DNA of 7,081 bases from Planctomycetaceae bacterium (GCA_027080405.1 JALWSL010000238.1:1-7081), one strand, 5' to 3'; shown: positions 1-6,491, numbered from the stretch's first letter. A program made the numbers and translations. Notes: generated by a model not told the origin, from the sequence alone.

Positions 1-383
1 CAATGGATCTGCTCCCTACTTTCTGTTCGCTGGCCGGTGTCCCGATTCCGAAAGATCGAATCCTGGATGGTTACGATCTCTCGCCTTTGCTACTGGGTAA
101 AACGGAGCAATCAGCTCGCCAGCAGGTTTACTTCTGGCGTGCGGAAAAATTGTACGCCATTCGTGTCGGCCCCTGGAAAGCCCACTTTATCACCGAGGGC
201 TGTTACGGCATTGGCCCCAAGCGGCAAGAACATGAAACGCCCGAACTGTACAATCTCGATCAGGATCCGTCCGAAAAATACAACGTCGCCCAATTTCATC
301 CGGACGTGATCGAACGTCTGCAAAAAATAGCCCGGGAGCACCTTGAAAGTATCAAGCCGGTCGAAAATCAATTGATCAAATGA
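1..383 (+). CDS. Sulfatase (arylsulfatase A-like), C-terminal part only
   Basis: This is the 3' end of a gene that begins before the window; the frame is open from base 1 and stops with TGA at 381-383. About 127 residues are present. Those visible match the C-terminal part of type I (formylglycine-dependent) sulfatases: 'DLLPTFCSLAGVPIP', then 'DGYDLSPLL', then 'AIRVGPWKAHF', then 'PELYNLDQDPSEKYNVA' and a closing helix. In this family such segments form the small C-terminal subdomain that packs against the alkaline-phosphatase-like core. The catalytic C-x-P-S-R site and metal ligands would lie upstream, so activity cannot be judged. Family members cleave sulfate esters from polysaccharides or other organic sulfates and are usually exported; the export signal would also be upstream. 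The ATG at position 3 is an internal methionine, not a start. The gene converges on the vanZ-like gene with a 48-base gap. The substrate cannot be told from this fragment. Confidence 0.9.
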   Translation, partial: MDLLPTFCSLAGVPIPKDRILDGYDLSPLLLGKTEQSARQQVYFWRAEKLYAIRVGPWKAHFITEGCYGIGPKRQEHETPELYNLDQDPSEKYNVAQFHPDVIERLQKIAREHLESIKPVENQLIK

Positions 384-431
384 GAACAGAAGCGACTGTT
401 GCGAAAGCCGGGAAAAACCGGAACCGTGGGG

Positions 432-875
432 CTACTTCTTTTCCTGCTGCAGTAACGGCTGCATCAGATGATTTTGCCGAAAGAGATGGATCGCCGCTGC
501 ACAAAAAGCGGTCCCCAGCATGATTCCAATCAGATCGGCGTTCCAATCCTTCCAGGAAGCCGTCCTGCCGACGAGCATTTGCGTCAGTTCGTCGAACCCC
601 GCATAGAATACCAGAAGGATCATCCCTGCAGAAATGGAAAGGCGATTCCAATGCCTGGTAGCCAACAGGGACGAACCAACCAGAAAGGCAAGCAACATGT
701 ATGCAGCCAGATGCAGCAACTTGTCCGCAGATCCGATTTCAGGGGCTTGAGCAGGAGGGATGTGCGTCAGGATGAACAGGATTCCCCAATAGGCAACGGT
801 TACAAAGAGGACTGCTTTTGTCAAAATCACAACAGGATCGCCTTGGAAACAGTCTCGATTTATCTTCTGAAACAT
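432..875 (-). CDS. VanZ-like family membrane protein
   Basis: A 147-residue protein with four likely membrane segments, at about residues 17-38, 53-71, 80-98 and 114-132. It carries the VanZ-like family pattern: 'SADKLLHLAAYMLLAF' (DK and H at 51-55), 'FDELTQMLVGRTASWKDW' (D95, E96, Q99, R104, D110), then a last helix starting 'NADLIGIMLG'. VanZ was named for low-level teicoplanin resistance in enterococci, but short standalone members are widespread and mostly of unknown function, so resistance should not be inferred here. The frame stays open up to 1193, but that upstream part overlaps the end of tilS in another frame and reads as non-coding. The ATG at 873-875 falls just before the first predicted helix. 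No strong Shine-Dalgarno is seen; GTG codons directly upstream (for example 876-878) are alternative starts. A weak promoter-like pair (TTGAAT, 16 bases, TAAAGT, minus strand, 916-889) sits just ahead. The gene lies 152 bases downstream of tilS on the same strand. Confidence 0.82.
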   Translation of the reverse strand: MFQKINRDCFQGDPVVILTKAVLFVTVAYWGILFILTHIPPAQAPEIGSADKLLHLAAYMLLAFLVGSSLLATRHWNRLSISAGMILLVFYAGFDELTQMLVGRTASWKDWNADLIGIMLGTAFCAAAIHLFRQNHLMQPLLQQEKK

Positions 876-938
876 CACACTGAAGCTCACTTTACATACT
901 GGAAGACCTGATTCAAGTATGAAATTCGAGCATGAAAC

Positions 939-964
939 AAAAAATGAACTTCCCGGATGGGGAA
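939..964 (-). terminator. Possible intrinsic terminator after tilS
   Basis: Read on the minus strand, TTCCC and GGGAA (964-960 and 954-950) form a perfect 5-bp stem around a 5-base loop, followed after five bases by a run of six T (944-939). It lies 64 bases past the tilS stop and 64 bases before the vanZ-like start, so it could separate the two transcripts. The stem is short and the T-run is not directly adjacent, so it may be weak or accidental. Confidence 0.35.
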
Positions 965-1027
965 AAACAGTAAGACCTGCACTGCTCGCAATACGGTAAT
1001 AACCGATCGGGGTTGAGGAAAACAGAA

Positions 1028-2017
1028 TCAGTGCTCCCGGAGTCTTCGCTCCAACGTGAGCATCTCCCCTCTTTTCCGGGCAATGATTCCAGCCGGAAAA
1101 TCGATACGAACCTGATCCTCTCTGACAAACCGCGCCAGATTCCCCCAGTGGGTGAATGTCATCTTCTTGCGAGGCCATTTCTGTTCCTCCCAAACCAGGC
1201 GGAACAGTTCCCGGGTCATCATGACGGGAGCATCTCTCAAGACCCCGGCATCAAGGCGAACCATTTCGCGATCGATACTGATCACGGACGACTCAAACAG
1301 TTTTTGGACGCAGCCCTGAATGTAGTCGCAAGCTTCAGAAGCCTGATGACTCAATTGAAGCACGTGTGCAACAGATTGTGGATTCAATTTGTTGAGTAGC
1401 GGAATCAACTGGTGCCGAATGAGATTACGGGTATAACGCAAATCCCGATTGCTCGAATCAACACAAAACTCCTGACTGATCGACTCCAGATAGTTCAGTA
1501 TCGCTGACTTTCTGACAGCCAACATCGGATGCAGCAGTGTCAGATGCTCTGAAAGAACTCGCCTGGCTGGAATTCCCGTCATCCCCTGTAAACCGGTTCC
1601 CCGAATGAGGTGATGCAACACCGTTTCGGCCTGATCATCTGCGTGATGGGCCAGACAGATATAAGCAGCCTGAAATTCCTGTGCTGTTTCGATCAGAAAA
1701 TCAAGCCTGAATTGACGCATCGCTTCTTCAGAGAAGTCGCCATCGATATCGATTTTGCCAATTCGAACGGGCAACTGAATCTGCTTCACCAACTCTTCCA
1801 CCCATTTTCTTTCCTCGGCAGATTGCCCGGCACGGGTATGATGATCGAAATGGGCAACGTAAAGTTCAAGTTGCAACTGATCCTGCAGAAAATGCAGGGC
1901 CCGCAACAACGCAACGCTGTCGGCTCCGCCGGAAACACCAACAACGACTCGCCTGTTGGAGCTTGCCGATAGCTGAAAGGCCAGCTCCTCCTGCAGCTTT
2001 TCTATCAATGTATGCAT
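1028..2017 (-). CDS. tilS: tRNA(Ile)-lysidine synthetase
   Basis: TilS uses ATP and lysine to convert cytidine 34 of tRNA-Ile2 (anticodon CAU) to lysidine, so that the tRNA reads AUA as isoleucine and is charged by IleRS; it is a cytoplasmic, normally essential enzyme. From the ATG at 2017 the protein has 329 residues. The N-terminal PP-loop ATPase is clear: 'VVVGVSGGADSVALL' with the SGGxDS loop at 29-34, 'VAHFDHHTR' at 54-62, 'LAHHADDQAET' at 122-132, and 'RGTGLQGMTGIPARR' from 139. 'CVDSSNRDLRYTRNLIRHQLIPLL' occupies 185-208, and a helical region follows. The protein ends soon after, so it seems to lack the extra C-terminal domain of the longer E. coli and B. subtilis enzymes and resembles short forms such as that of Aquifex. 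The frame is open to a TTG at 2065, but ATG 2017 places the start a normal distance before the PP-loop. No good Shine-Dalgarno precedes it. Confidence 0.95.
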   Translation of the reverse strand: MHTLIEKLQEELAFQLSASSNRRVVVGVSGGADSVALLRALHFLQDQLQLELYVAHFDHHTRAGQSAEERKWVEELVKQIQLPVRIGKIDIDGDFSEEAMRQFRLDFLIETAQEFQAAYICLAHHADDQAETVLHHLIRGTGLQGMTGIPARRVLSEHLTLLHPMLAVRKSAILNYLESISQEFCVDSSNRDLRYTRNLIRHQLIPLLNKLNPQSVAHVLQLSHQASEACDYIQGCVQKLFESSVISIDREMVRLDAGVLRDAPVMMTRELFRLVWEEQKWPRKKMTFTHWGNLARFVREDQVRIDFPAGIIARKRGEMLTLERRLREH

Positions 2018-2510
2018 GGCAAAATGGAACGGCCGATAGGACTCCGTGGCGCACGATCTGTGCAAAGCACGAAAACAGTATGGATTTCAAATCTGTTCCA
2101 ATTACCTTGGCGATCCTTTGGATCGTCGAACCGGTACGACGCGGAACCGAACCGTGAACAATTCACAGCAGCGAGGCAGTGTCCCCACGTACACTTTTTC
2201 AGATATTATAAACCAAGGGAGCGTTTGTCGGTATGGTCGGAGTTGAATCCTGTTCGCGGTCTGTTAGTATGCAGAGATGATATTCCAGTATTTGCCGGAA
2301 GTCTACCAGTTGGACGACCGGAGAATCGTTAGTTTGATACAACTCTATTACATAAGGGAGACATTCGTCTTTGGGAATGAGTTCCCGATAGGGCGGGGTT
2401 CTGTTGATTTCTGCAACGAATAGGAGATGACCGGGTAGGCGGCGGGATGACTGTTACTCAGTAACGACGCGGTGGTGACTGGAATCAAATAAGCCAGGGT
2501 GATTGGTGTA

Positions 2511-2795
2511 ATGTTTTTTCTACTATTAACATGGGTGGGATTGCTCCTGCTATTTGCAATGATGTGTCATTGTGGATTGGCAGACGAGGAAGCTGTAGGA
2601 AAAGTGGAAGGTGACTGCCTGGTCGATTCTTCCCTTTCCGGGCCGTCTATTTTGCGGCGTTTGGCTGCGGGATCCCCCAATCAGTTGATGAATTGTTGTT
2701 TGAAAGAAGCGAAAATAACGACACGACCGATACCATTCCGATCGGTTGTGCATGATGACCTCACTTCTCAGAGTAAAACTCAATCCTCGAAATAA
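2511..2795 (+). CDS. Doubtful small hydrophobic-start hypothetical ORF
   Basis: I do not recognise this ORF. From ATG 2511 it encodes 94 residues; an in-frame GTG at 2499 would give 98. Residues 2-18 are almost entirely hydrophobic, starting 'MFFLLLTWVGLLLLFAMM', followed by 'CHCGLADEE', which could be read as a secretion signal cut after GLA. However, the signal lacks the usual positive charge at its start. The rest is polar, low in pattern, and contains a 10-bp inverted repeat (2722-2750). AGGG at 2496-2499 lies 11 bases before the ATG. The early codons (CTA, CTA, TTA) differ from the codon use of neighbouring genes. It could be a small secreted protein, a decayed gene, or chance. Confidence 0.2.
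   Translation: MFFLLLTWVGLLLLFAMMCHCGLADEEAVGKVEGDCLVDSSLSGPSILRRLAAGSPNQLMNCCLKEAKITTRPIPFRSVVHDDLTSQSKTQSSK
2722..2750 (+). repeat. 10-bp inverted repeat upstream of rny
   Basis: CACGACCGAT (2722-2731) and ATCGGTTGTG (2741-2750) pair over ten positions, nine Watson-Crick plus one G-U when read as plus-strand RNA, around a 9-base loop. No U-run follows on the plus strand. On the minus strand the sequence after it is only mildly T-rich (it includes ATTTT), which makes a poor terminator. It lies about 315 bases before the rny start and could be a protein-binding dyad or a leader hairpin. Confidence 0.5.
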
Positions 2796-2958
2796 ACAGA
2801 CCACTCCCCACTCATTTGATCGACAGGTCGCACCGTCTGAAAGGACGAAACCGCTCAGGAGAAACAGTTGCTTCGGCGCGGATTTTCTCTGTTTTGCAAT
2901 TTCAATGAGATTCCTTCTGCCATTCGGGACGGTTTCCTGACAGATTGGGACGCGCAGG

Positions 2959-2986
2959 GCAGCGTTCTCGTGACGAGATGCGCTGC
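2959..2986 (+). repeat. Strong hairpin in the rny upstream region
   Basis: GCAGCGTTCTCG (2959-2970) pairs with CGAGATGCGCTGC (2974-2986): twelve pairs (eleven Watson-Crick, one G-U) with a single bulged T at 2979 and a 3-base loop TGA. It ends 79 bases before the rny ATG and is not followed by a U-run, so it is not an intrinsic terminator. A weaker second stem follows at once, with outer GGCAG/CTGCC (2988-2992 and 3017-3021) enclosing ATGC/GCAT (2998-3001 and 3006-3009). If rny is transcribed from further upstream, both would lie in its mRNA leader. Confidence 0.55.
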
Positions 2987-3054
2987 AGGCAGGATATATG
3001 CAGATGCATTTGGCTTCTGCCCCGTCAACCTGTCCGCCAGAGTGTCTTCCCAAC

Positions 3055-3058
3055 GGAG
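3055..3058 (+). promoter_or_regulatory. Ribosome binding site of rny
   Basis: GGAG lies seven bases before the ATG at 3066. This fixes the start of RNase Y at the methionine just before its membrane segment and rules out the longer frame opening at TTG 2868. Confidence 0.8.
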
Positions 3059-3065
3059 CATACCA

Positions 3066-4613
3066 ATGGGAACGGAAGTTTATCTTGCAGGCGGAATCGC
3101 CTTGCTGATCGGCCTGGTGGCAGGTTTTTTCATTGACCGCATCCGTCTCGGTGCAAGTTACCGCACGAGCGATCAAATTATCCAGGATGCGAAGCGCGAA
3201 GCAGAAACGATTCGCAAAAATGGCGAACTGGCAGCGAAAGAGGAGGTACTCAAACGCCGTGAGCAGCTTGAAGAAGAATTGAATGCACAACGGAATGAAC
3301 TGCGGGAACAGGAACGGAAATTCGATAAACGGGAAGCGCTCATCGAAGGAATCCAGGAAGATGTACACAAACGGGAGCGGATGGTTGAAACAATGCAGGC
3401 TCGCCTGACCGAACGACTCAAGGCGGCCGAGCGAAAAGAAGCCGAACTGGGAAAAGTGATCAAGCAGGAGCAGGAAGAACTTTACAAGATTAGTGGATTG
3501 AACAAGGAAGAGGCGATAGAACGGTTGCTGAATCGGCTCAGTGCGGAACTCCGCAACGAAGCCGGGGAATTGATCATGAAGCACGAAGCGGAGGTTAAGG
3601 AGAAGTGTGACGAGACCGCCCGGGAAATTATCGGGATGGCTGTCCAACGCTACGCTTCCGCCCACACCTCCGAAACGACCGTCGCCAGTGTCGATATTCC
3701 CAGCGATGAAATGAAGGGGAGAATTATCGGACGCGAAGGACGCAATATCCGAACCTTCGAAAAACTGACCGGTGTCGATGTGATCGTAGACGACACACCC
3801 GGTGTGGTTATCGTTTCCTCTTTCGACAGTGTGCGACGTGAAGTCGGCAAGATGGCTCTGCGAAAACTGATTCAGGATGGCCGCATCCACCCGACCCGCA
3901 TCGAGGAAATTGTGGCCGAGTGCCAGAAAGAAATTGATGAACGCATCATGCGACTCGGTCAGGAAGCGGCTCAGGAAGCAGGTGTGCTCGGTTTGCATGG
4001 AAAATTGATCCAATTGATGGGACGGATGAATTTCCGCGTCAGTTATTCCCAAAACGTTCTGCGTCATTCGATTGAAGTGGCCCATCTGACCGGCATGATG
4101 GCTGAGCAACTCGGACTTGATGGCGAACTGGCCCGACGCTGCGGATTTACCCACGATATCGGCAAGGCAGCCGATCACGAAATGGAAGGGGGGCATCCTG
4201 CTATCGGTGCGGAGTTGCTCAAACGGTACAACGAACCGGAAGAAGTGGTTCACGCTGCAGCCGGACATCACGATGATATCCGTCCGGAATACATCTACAC
4301 CGTGCTGGTAGCCGCTGCGGATGCCATTTCCGCCGCCCGACCGGGGGCAAGAAGGGAGACCCTCGAAAAATATGTGAAACGTCTTGAAGAACTCGAAGCG
4401 CTGGTTTGCGGCTTCCCCGGCGTTGAACAATGTTACGCGGTTCAGGCAGGCCGGGAAGTACGGGTGATTGTCGATCCACGCGAAGTGAACGATCGACAGG
4501 CCGCTTCGCTGGCCCGGGATATCGCCAAGGCGGTTGAAGACAACTTGACCTACCCCGGCGAGGTAAAAGTGGCCGTGATGCGGGAAATCCGCTCGATTGA
4601 ATATGCAAGATGA
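3066..4613 (+). CDS. rny: Ribonuclease Y (RNase Y), membrane-anchored endoribonuclease
   Basis: RNase Y is a membrane-tethered, metal-dependent endoribonuclease that starts mRNA decay in B. subtilis and relatives by cutting single-stranded, AU-rich sites. The protein has 515 residues, close to the 520 of B. subtilis, and shows the full architecture. There is an N-terminal membrane helix at about 5-23 ([18 protein letters not shown]) and a long, highly charged coiled coil at about 33-185. A KH RNA-binding domain spans about 206-270, with '[12 protein letters not shown]' at 218-229 (GxxG = 222-225). The HD catalytic domain runs from about 330, with H334 in 'VLRHS', the HD pair H363-D364 in 'FTHDIGKA', 'AAGHHDD' at 398-404, and D419 in 'VAAADAIS'. 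It ends in the usual '[15 protein letters not shown]' tail. All key residues are present, so it should be active. It is divergent from tilS across a long gap and followed 97 bases later by trpE on the same strand; a shared transcript is possible. Confidence 0.97.
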   Translation: MGTEVYLAGGIALLIGLVAGFFIDRIRLGASYRTSDQIIQDAKREAETIRKNGELAAKEEVLKRREQLEEELNAQRNELREQERKFDKREALIEGIQEDVHKRERMVETMQARLTERLKAAERKEAELGKVIKQEQEELYKISGLNKEEAIERLLNRLSAELRNEAGELIMKHEAEVKEKCDETAREIIGMAVQRYASAHTSETTVASVDIPSDEMKGRIIGREGRNIRTFEKLTGVDVIVDDTPGVVIVSSFDSVRREVGKMALRKLIQDGRIHPTRIEEIVAECQKEIDERIMRLGQEAAQEAGVLGLHGKLIQLMGRMNFRVSYSQNVLRHSIEVAHLTGMMAEQLGLDGELARRCGFTHDIGKAADHEMEGGHPAIGAELLKRYNEPEEVVHAAAGHHDDIRPEYIYTVLVAAADAISAARPGARRETLEKYVKRLEELEALVCGFPGVEQCYAVQAGREVRVIVDPREVNDRQAASLARDIAKAVEDNLTYPGEVKVAVMREIRSIEYAR

Positions 4614-4698
4614 TCCCTGGCGCGATCGGTTCGACCTGAAATTTTTCCAGGCGGTATTTCCAGCTGATAACGGACCGATCGCAAACTCCTCTCGATAG
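4603..4698 (+). CDS. Possible 31-codon leader ORF between rny and trpE
   Basis: An ATG inside the last codons of rny, in a different frame, opens a 31-codon ORF that overlaps the rny end by 11 bases and stops with TAG at 4696-4698, only 12 bases before the trpE ATG. It is in the same frame as trpE. It starts [18 protein letters not shown] and looks protein-like (charged and aromatic), though an open run of this length can easily arise by chance. No clear Shine-Dalgarno precedes it. It has one tryptophan codon (residue 6), not the tandem pair of classical trp leader peptides. It could couple ribosomes from rny to trpE, be an untranslated remnant, or mean nothing. Confidence 0.25.
   Translation: MQDDPWRDRFDLKFFQAVFPADNGPIANSSR
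4622..4682 (+). promoter_or_regulatory. Long inverted repeat in the rny-trpE spacer
   Basis: GCGATCGGTTCG (4622-4633) pairs with CGGACCGATCGC (4671-4682) over twelve positions, eleven Watson-Crick plus one G-U in plus-strand RNA. The 37-base loop contains a small stem, CCTG/CAGG (4635-4638 and 4648-4651), and two copies of TTTCCAG. No U-run follows, so it is not a simple terminator for rny. It ends 28 bases before the trpE ATG, where a folded leader or a bound protein could affect trpE expression or rny-trpE mRNA processing. The function is inference. Confidence 0.5.
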
Positions 4699-4710
4699 CA
4701 ATACAGTACG

Positions 4711-6207
4711 ATGAAGCACCATCCTGAATATGAAGTTTTTTGCAAAGGGGCAGCCGATTTTCCTCTCGTCCCCGTGTATCGCCGGTTGACTTCCGATTCC
4801 CTCACTCCTGTAGAAGCGTATCGCCGGATTGAAAAGGGTGAGTATTCATTCCTGTTCGAATCGGTCGTTGGCGGAGAGCGCATCGGGCGATTCAGCTTTC
4901 TGGGGACTAATCCATTTGCGGTCGTCAAGGCTTCGGGTAATGAAGTCGAGTTGATCGAGGCAAATGGTACGCGACAATTGAAGCGGGATGATCCTCTTGA
5001 ACTGCTGGACGAAGTGCTCGCCCGATATCGTATGGCCCCGCATCCCGATCTGCCCCGTTTTTGTGCCGGAGCGGTCGGTTATGCCGGCTACGATGTCGTA
5101 CGCTATACAGAAAACCTGCCCAACGCTCCACAGGATGACCGCCACATCCCGGACCTGCTGTTCGGTTTTTACGATCAGATGGTTATCTTCGACCATATTC
5201 AGAAAACGGTCACAGTGGTCGCGATGGCCAGGACAGACCAGGGCGATCTGAAACAGGCTTACGAACAGGCAATCGGCAAAGTCGATCTTCTCTGCGAACA
5301 ACTGGCCACAAACAAACACCCAATCCCGCCAGAAGATATCGATCTGACAGAAGACGAACCTCTGGAATGGAGTTCCAATTTTCAGCAGGAAGAATACGAG
5401 GATGTTGTCGAAAAATGCAAGGAGTATATCCGGGCGGGGGACATCTTTCAGGTCGTCCCATCTCAACGGCTGCAAATTGAAACCGATGCCTCCGAACTGG
5501 CGATTTATCGGGCTCTCCGCGTCGTGAATCCCAGCCCGTTCATGTTTCTGGTCATGACACCGGATGCGAACCTGATCGGAAGCTCGCCGGAAATTATGAC
5601 GCGCGTCGAAAATGGAAAGGTGACGGTTCGCCCATTGGCGGGCACCCGTAGACGGGGGGAGAATGCGGAACAGGACAAACAGCTTGAGGAAGAACTGCTG
5701 GCCGATCCGAAAGAAAGGGCCGAACATGTCATGCTGATTGATCTGGCTCGTAATGATGTCGGTCGGGTTGCTCAATACAGAAGCGTCGAACTGAACGATG
5801 TGATGGTTGTCGAACGGTACTCCCACGTGATGCATATTACTTCCAATGTGACCGGCCAACTGAAACCGGGACTGACGGCACTGGATGCGTTGCGGGCTGC
5901 ACTGCCTGCGGGAACGGTATCGGGAGCCCCGAAGGTCCGCGCGATGGAAATCATCGATGAATTCGAAAAAAACCGTCGAGGGCCGTACGCCGGTGCCGTG
6001 GGTTATATCGACTTCACAGGAGATATGGATACCTGCATTGCCCTGCGAACAATGGTCAAACAGGGGCGCAAAGTCTACGTCCAGGCCGGAGGCGGTTTGG
6101 TAGCCGACAGCGATCCGGAAACAGAATACCGTGAAACACTCAGCAAGGCTCAAGGGCTATTGAAGGCAATTGCCGTGGCCCAGAAACAACTCTCCTCGCG
6201 AGAATAG
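4711..6207 (+). CDS. trpE: Anthranilate synthase component I
   Basis: TrpE makes anthranilate from chorismate, using ammonia delivered by the glutaminase subunit TrpG; this is the first committed step of tryptophan synthesis. The 498-residue length is typical. The N-terminal domain begins with '[10 protein letters not shown]' at 17-26 and has '[19 protein letters not shown]' at 47-65, the region corresponding to the LLES-type tryptophan feedback site. The chorismate-binding domain starts near 224. It shows '[11 protein letters not shown]' (243-253), 'NPSPFMFL' (273-280), 'SSPEIMTRV' (291-299), 'PLAGTRRRG' (308-316) and '[19 protein letters not shown]' (335-353). It continues with '[11 protein letters not shown]' (370-380), '[17 protein letters not shown]' (399-415) and '[14 protein letters not shown]' (460-473). 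These favour TrpE over PabB, though the two families are close. The start fits family alignments by eye, but no Shine-Dalgarno is visible. Neither trpG nor any other trp gene is adjacent. Confidence 0.95.
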   Translation: MKHHPEYEVFCKGAADFPLVPVYRRLTSDSLTPVEAYRRIEKGEYSFLFESVVGGERIGRFSFLGTNPFAVVKASGNEVELIEANGTRQLKRDDPLELLDEVLARYRMAPHPDLPRFCAGAVGYAGYDVVRYTENLPNAPQDDRHIPDLLFGFYDQMVIFDHIQKTVTVVAMARTDQGDLKQAYEQAIGKVDLLCEQLATNKHPIPPEDIDLTEDEPLEWSSNFQQEEYEDVVEKCKEYIRAGDIFQVVPSQRLQIETDASELAIYRALRVVNPSPFMFLVMTPDANLIGSSPEIMTRVENGKVTVRPLAGTRRRGENAEQDKQLEEELLADPKERAEHVMLIDLARNDVGRVAQYRSVELNDVMVVERYSHVMHITSNVTGQLKPGLTALDALRAALPAGTVSGAPKVRAMEIIDEFEKNRRGPYAGAVGYIDFTGDMDTCIALRTMVKQGRKVYVQAGGGLVADSDPETEYRETLSKAQGLLKAIAVAQKQLSSRE

Positions 6208-6300
6208 AACGATCGACAAGCCCCGTTTCCCGCCTCGATACATGACCGAGACTTCACAACCGGGACTTGAATACGGACAGGTTAATGCGAACAATAGACA

Positions 6301-6325
6301 ACGATACGAAAGTGACGATACGAAA
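6301..6325 (+). repeat. Short direct repeat, ACGATACGAAA twice
   Basis: ACGATACGAAA occurs at 6301-6311 and again at 6315-6325, separated by GTG, giving a 14-base period. It lies in the trpE-fxsA gap, about 230 bases before fxsA. Closely spaced direct repeats can be regulator sites, but two copies may also be chance. Confidence 0.6.
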
Positions 6326-6380
6326 AAGATTCCGGTGAGATAATTGAAATCGACAGAGCACAAACATTGAGGCCTGTCTG

Positions 6381-6491
6381 ATGATTGAATCCGAAACTTG
6401 CCCAACACTCGCCGCTTCAGGAAAGCGGCACTCGTTCTCCATTTTGTCGTCAACACCCATGGTTTTGAAATCCCCTTTGAACGGAAATTGA
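6381..6491 (+). CDS. Possible 36-codon small ORF
   Basis: ATG 6381 opens 36 codons ending at TGA 6489-6491. GAGG at 6369-6372 lies eight bases before the ATG, which is good ribosome-binding spacing. The product begins MIESETCPTLAASGKRHSFS and is rich in serine, with no domain or membrane segment recognised. A small hairpin (6411-6429) lies inside it. It is listed only because of the well-placed ribosome binding site; it may be chance. Confidence 0.18.
   Translation: MIESETCPTLAASGKRHSFSILSSTPMVLKSPLNGN

Larger units (their letters stand above)
2018..3065. other. Long gap between divergent tilS and rny
   Basis: About 1,050 bases without a confidently recognised gene. The stretch must hold the promoters of both tilS (leftward) and rny (rightward), though no textbook -35/-10 pair stands out. 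Small dyads seen include CGATCC-TTT-GGATCG at 2111-2125, GTGAA-CAA-TTCAC at 2154-2166, GGGAA-TGAG-TTCCC at 2373-2386 and GTTAC-TCA-GTAAC at 2453-2465. Two longer hairpins (2722-2750 and 2959-2986) and a doubtful small ORF (2511-2795) are listed separately. I looked for tRNA, tmRNA, SRP RNA and RNase P hallmarks on both strands and saw none. The frame leading into rny is open from a TTG at 2868, but its translation does not look like protein. Confidence 0.7.

Noticed and set aside
408..421. CCGG-GAAAAA-CCGG hairpin between the converging sulfatase and vanZ-like genes
   Set aside because: A 4-bp stem with no T-run on either strand is too weak to call a terminator.
432..875. Glycopeptide resistance gene vanZ
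   Set aside because: Only family-level similarity is visible; no vanHAX or vanRS genes are nearby, and most VanZ-like proteins are not tied to resistance.
876..1193. Longer VanZ-like protein starting at 1193
   Set aside because: The extra 106 residues overlap the 3' end of tilS in another frame and read as non-coding; the family homology starts after ATG 875.
2018..2065. TilS start at TTG 2065
   Set aside because: ATG 2017 places the PP-loop at a normal distance from the start. The extra 16 residues have no family support, although the lack of a Shine-Dalgarno leaves some doubt.
2111..2140. tRNA-like T-arm (GGTTCGA) on the minus strand
   Set aside because: The flanking bases cannot form the required 5-bp stem and no matching anticodon or acceptor arms are present.
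2205..2210. Perfect TATAAT on the minus strand as a tilS promoter
   Set aside because: No acceptable -35 hexamer lies 16-18 bases upstream, and one such hexamer is expected by chance in this much DNA.
2868..3065. N-terminal extension of RNase Y from TTG 2868
   Set aside because: The extra 66 residues do not look like RNase Y and cover strong hairpins. ATG 3066 has GGAG at seven bases and gives the usual length and membrane-anchor position.
4603..4710. Classical tryptophan attenuator before trpE
   Set aside because: The leader ORF has only one tryptophan codon and no stem followed by a U-run is present, so the textbook mechanism is not supported.
2550..4928. A 792-codon open frame on the minus strand across rny and its upstream gap
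   Set aside because: It lies opposite a clear rny gene. Its translation is rich in F, H and S with no domain pattern, as expected from the reverse frame of a codon-biased gene.
4846..6153. A 435-codon open frame on the minus strand opposite trpE
   Set aside because: It is the reverse-frame shadow of trpE; the plus-strand protein carries all TrpE motifs.
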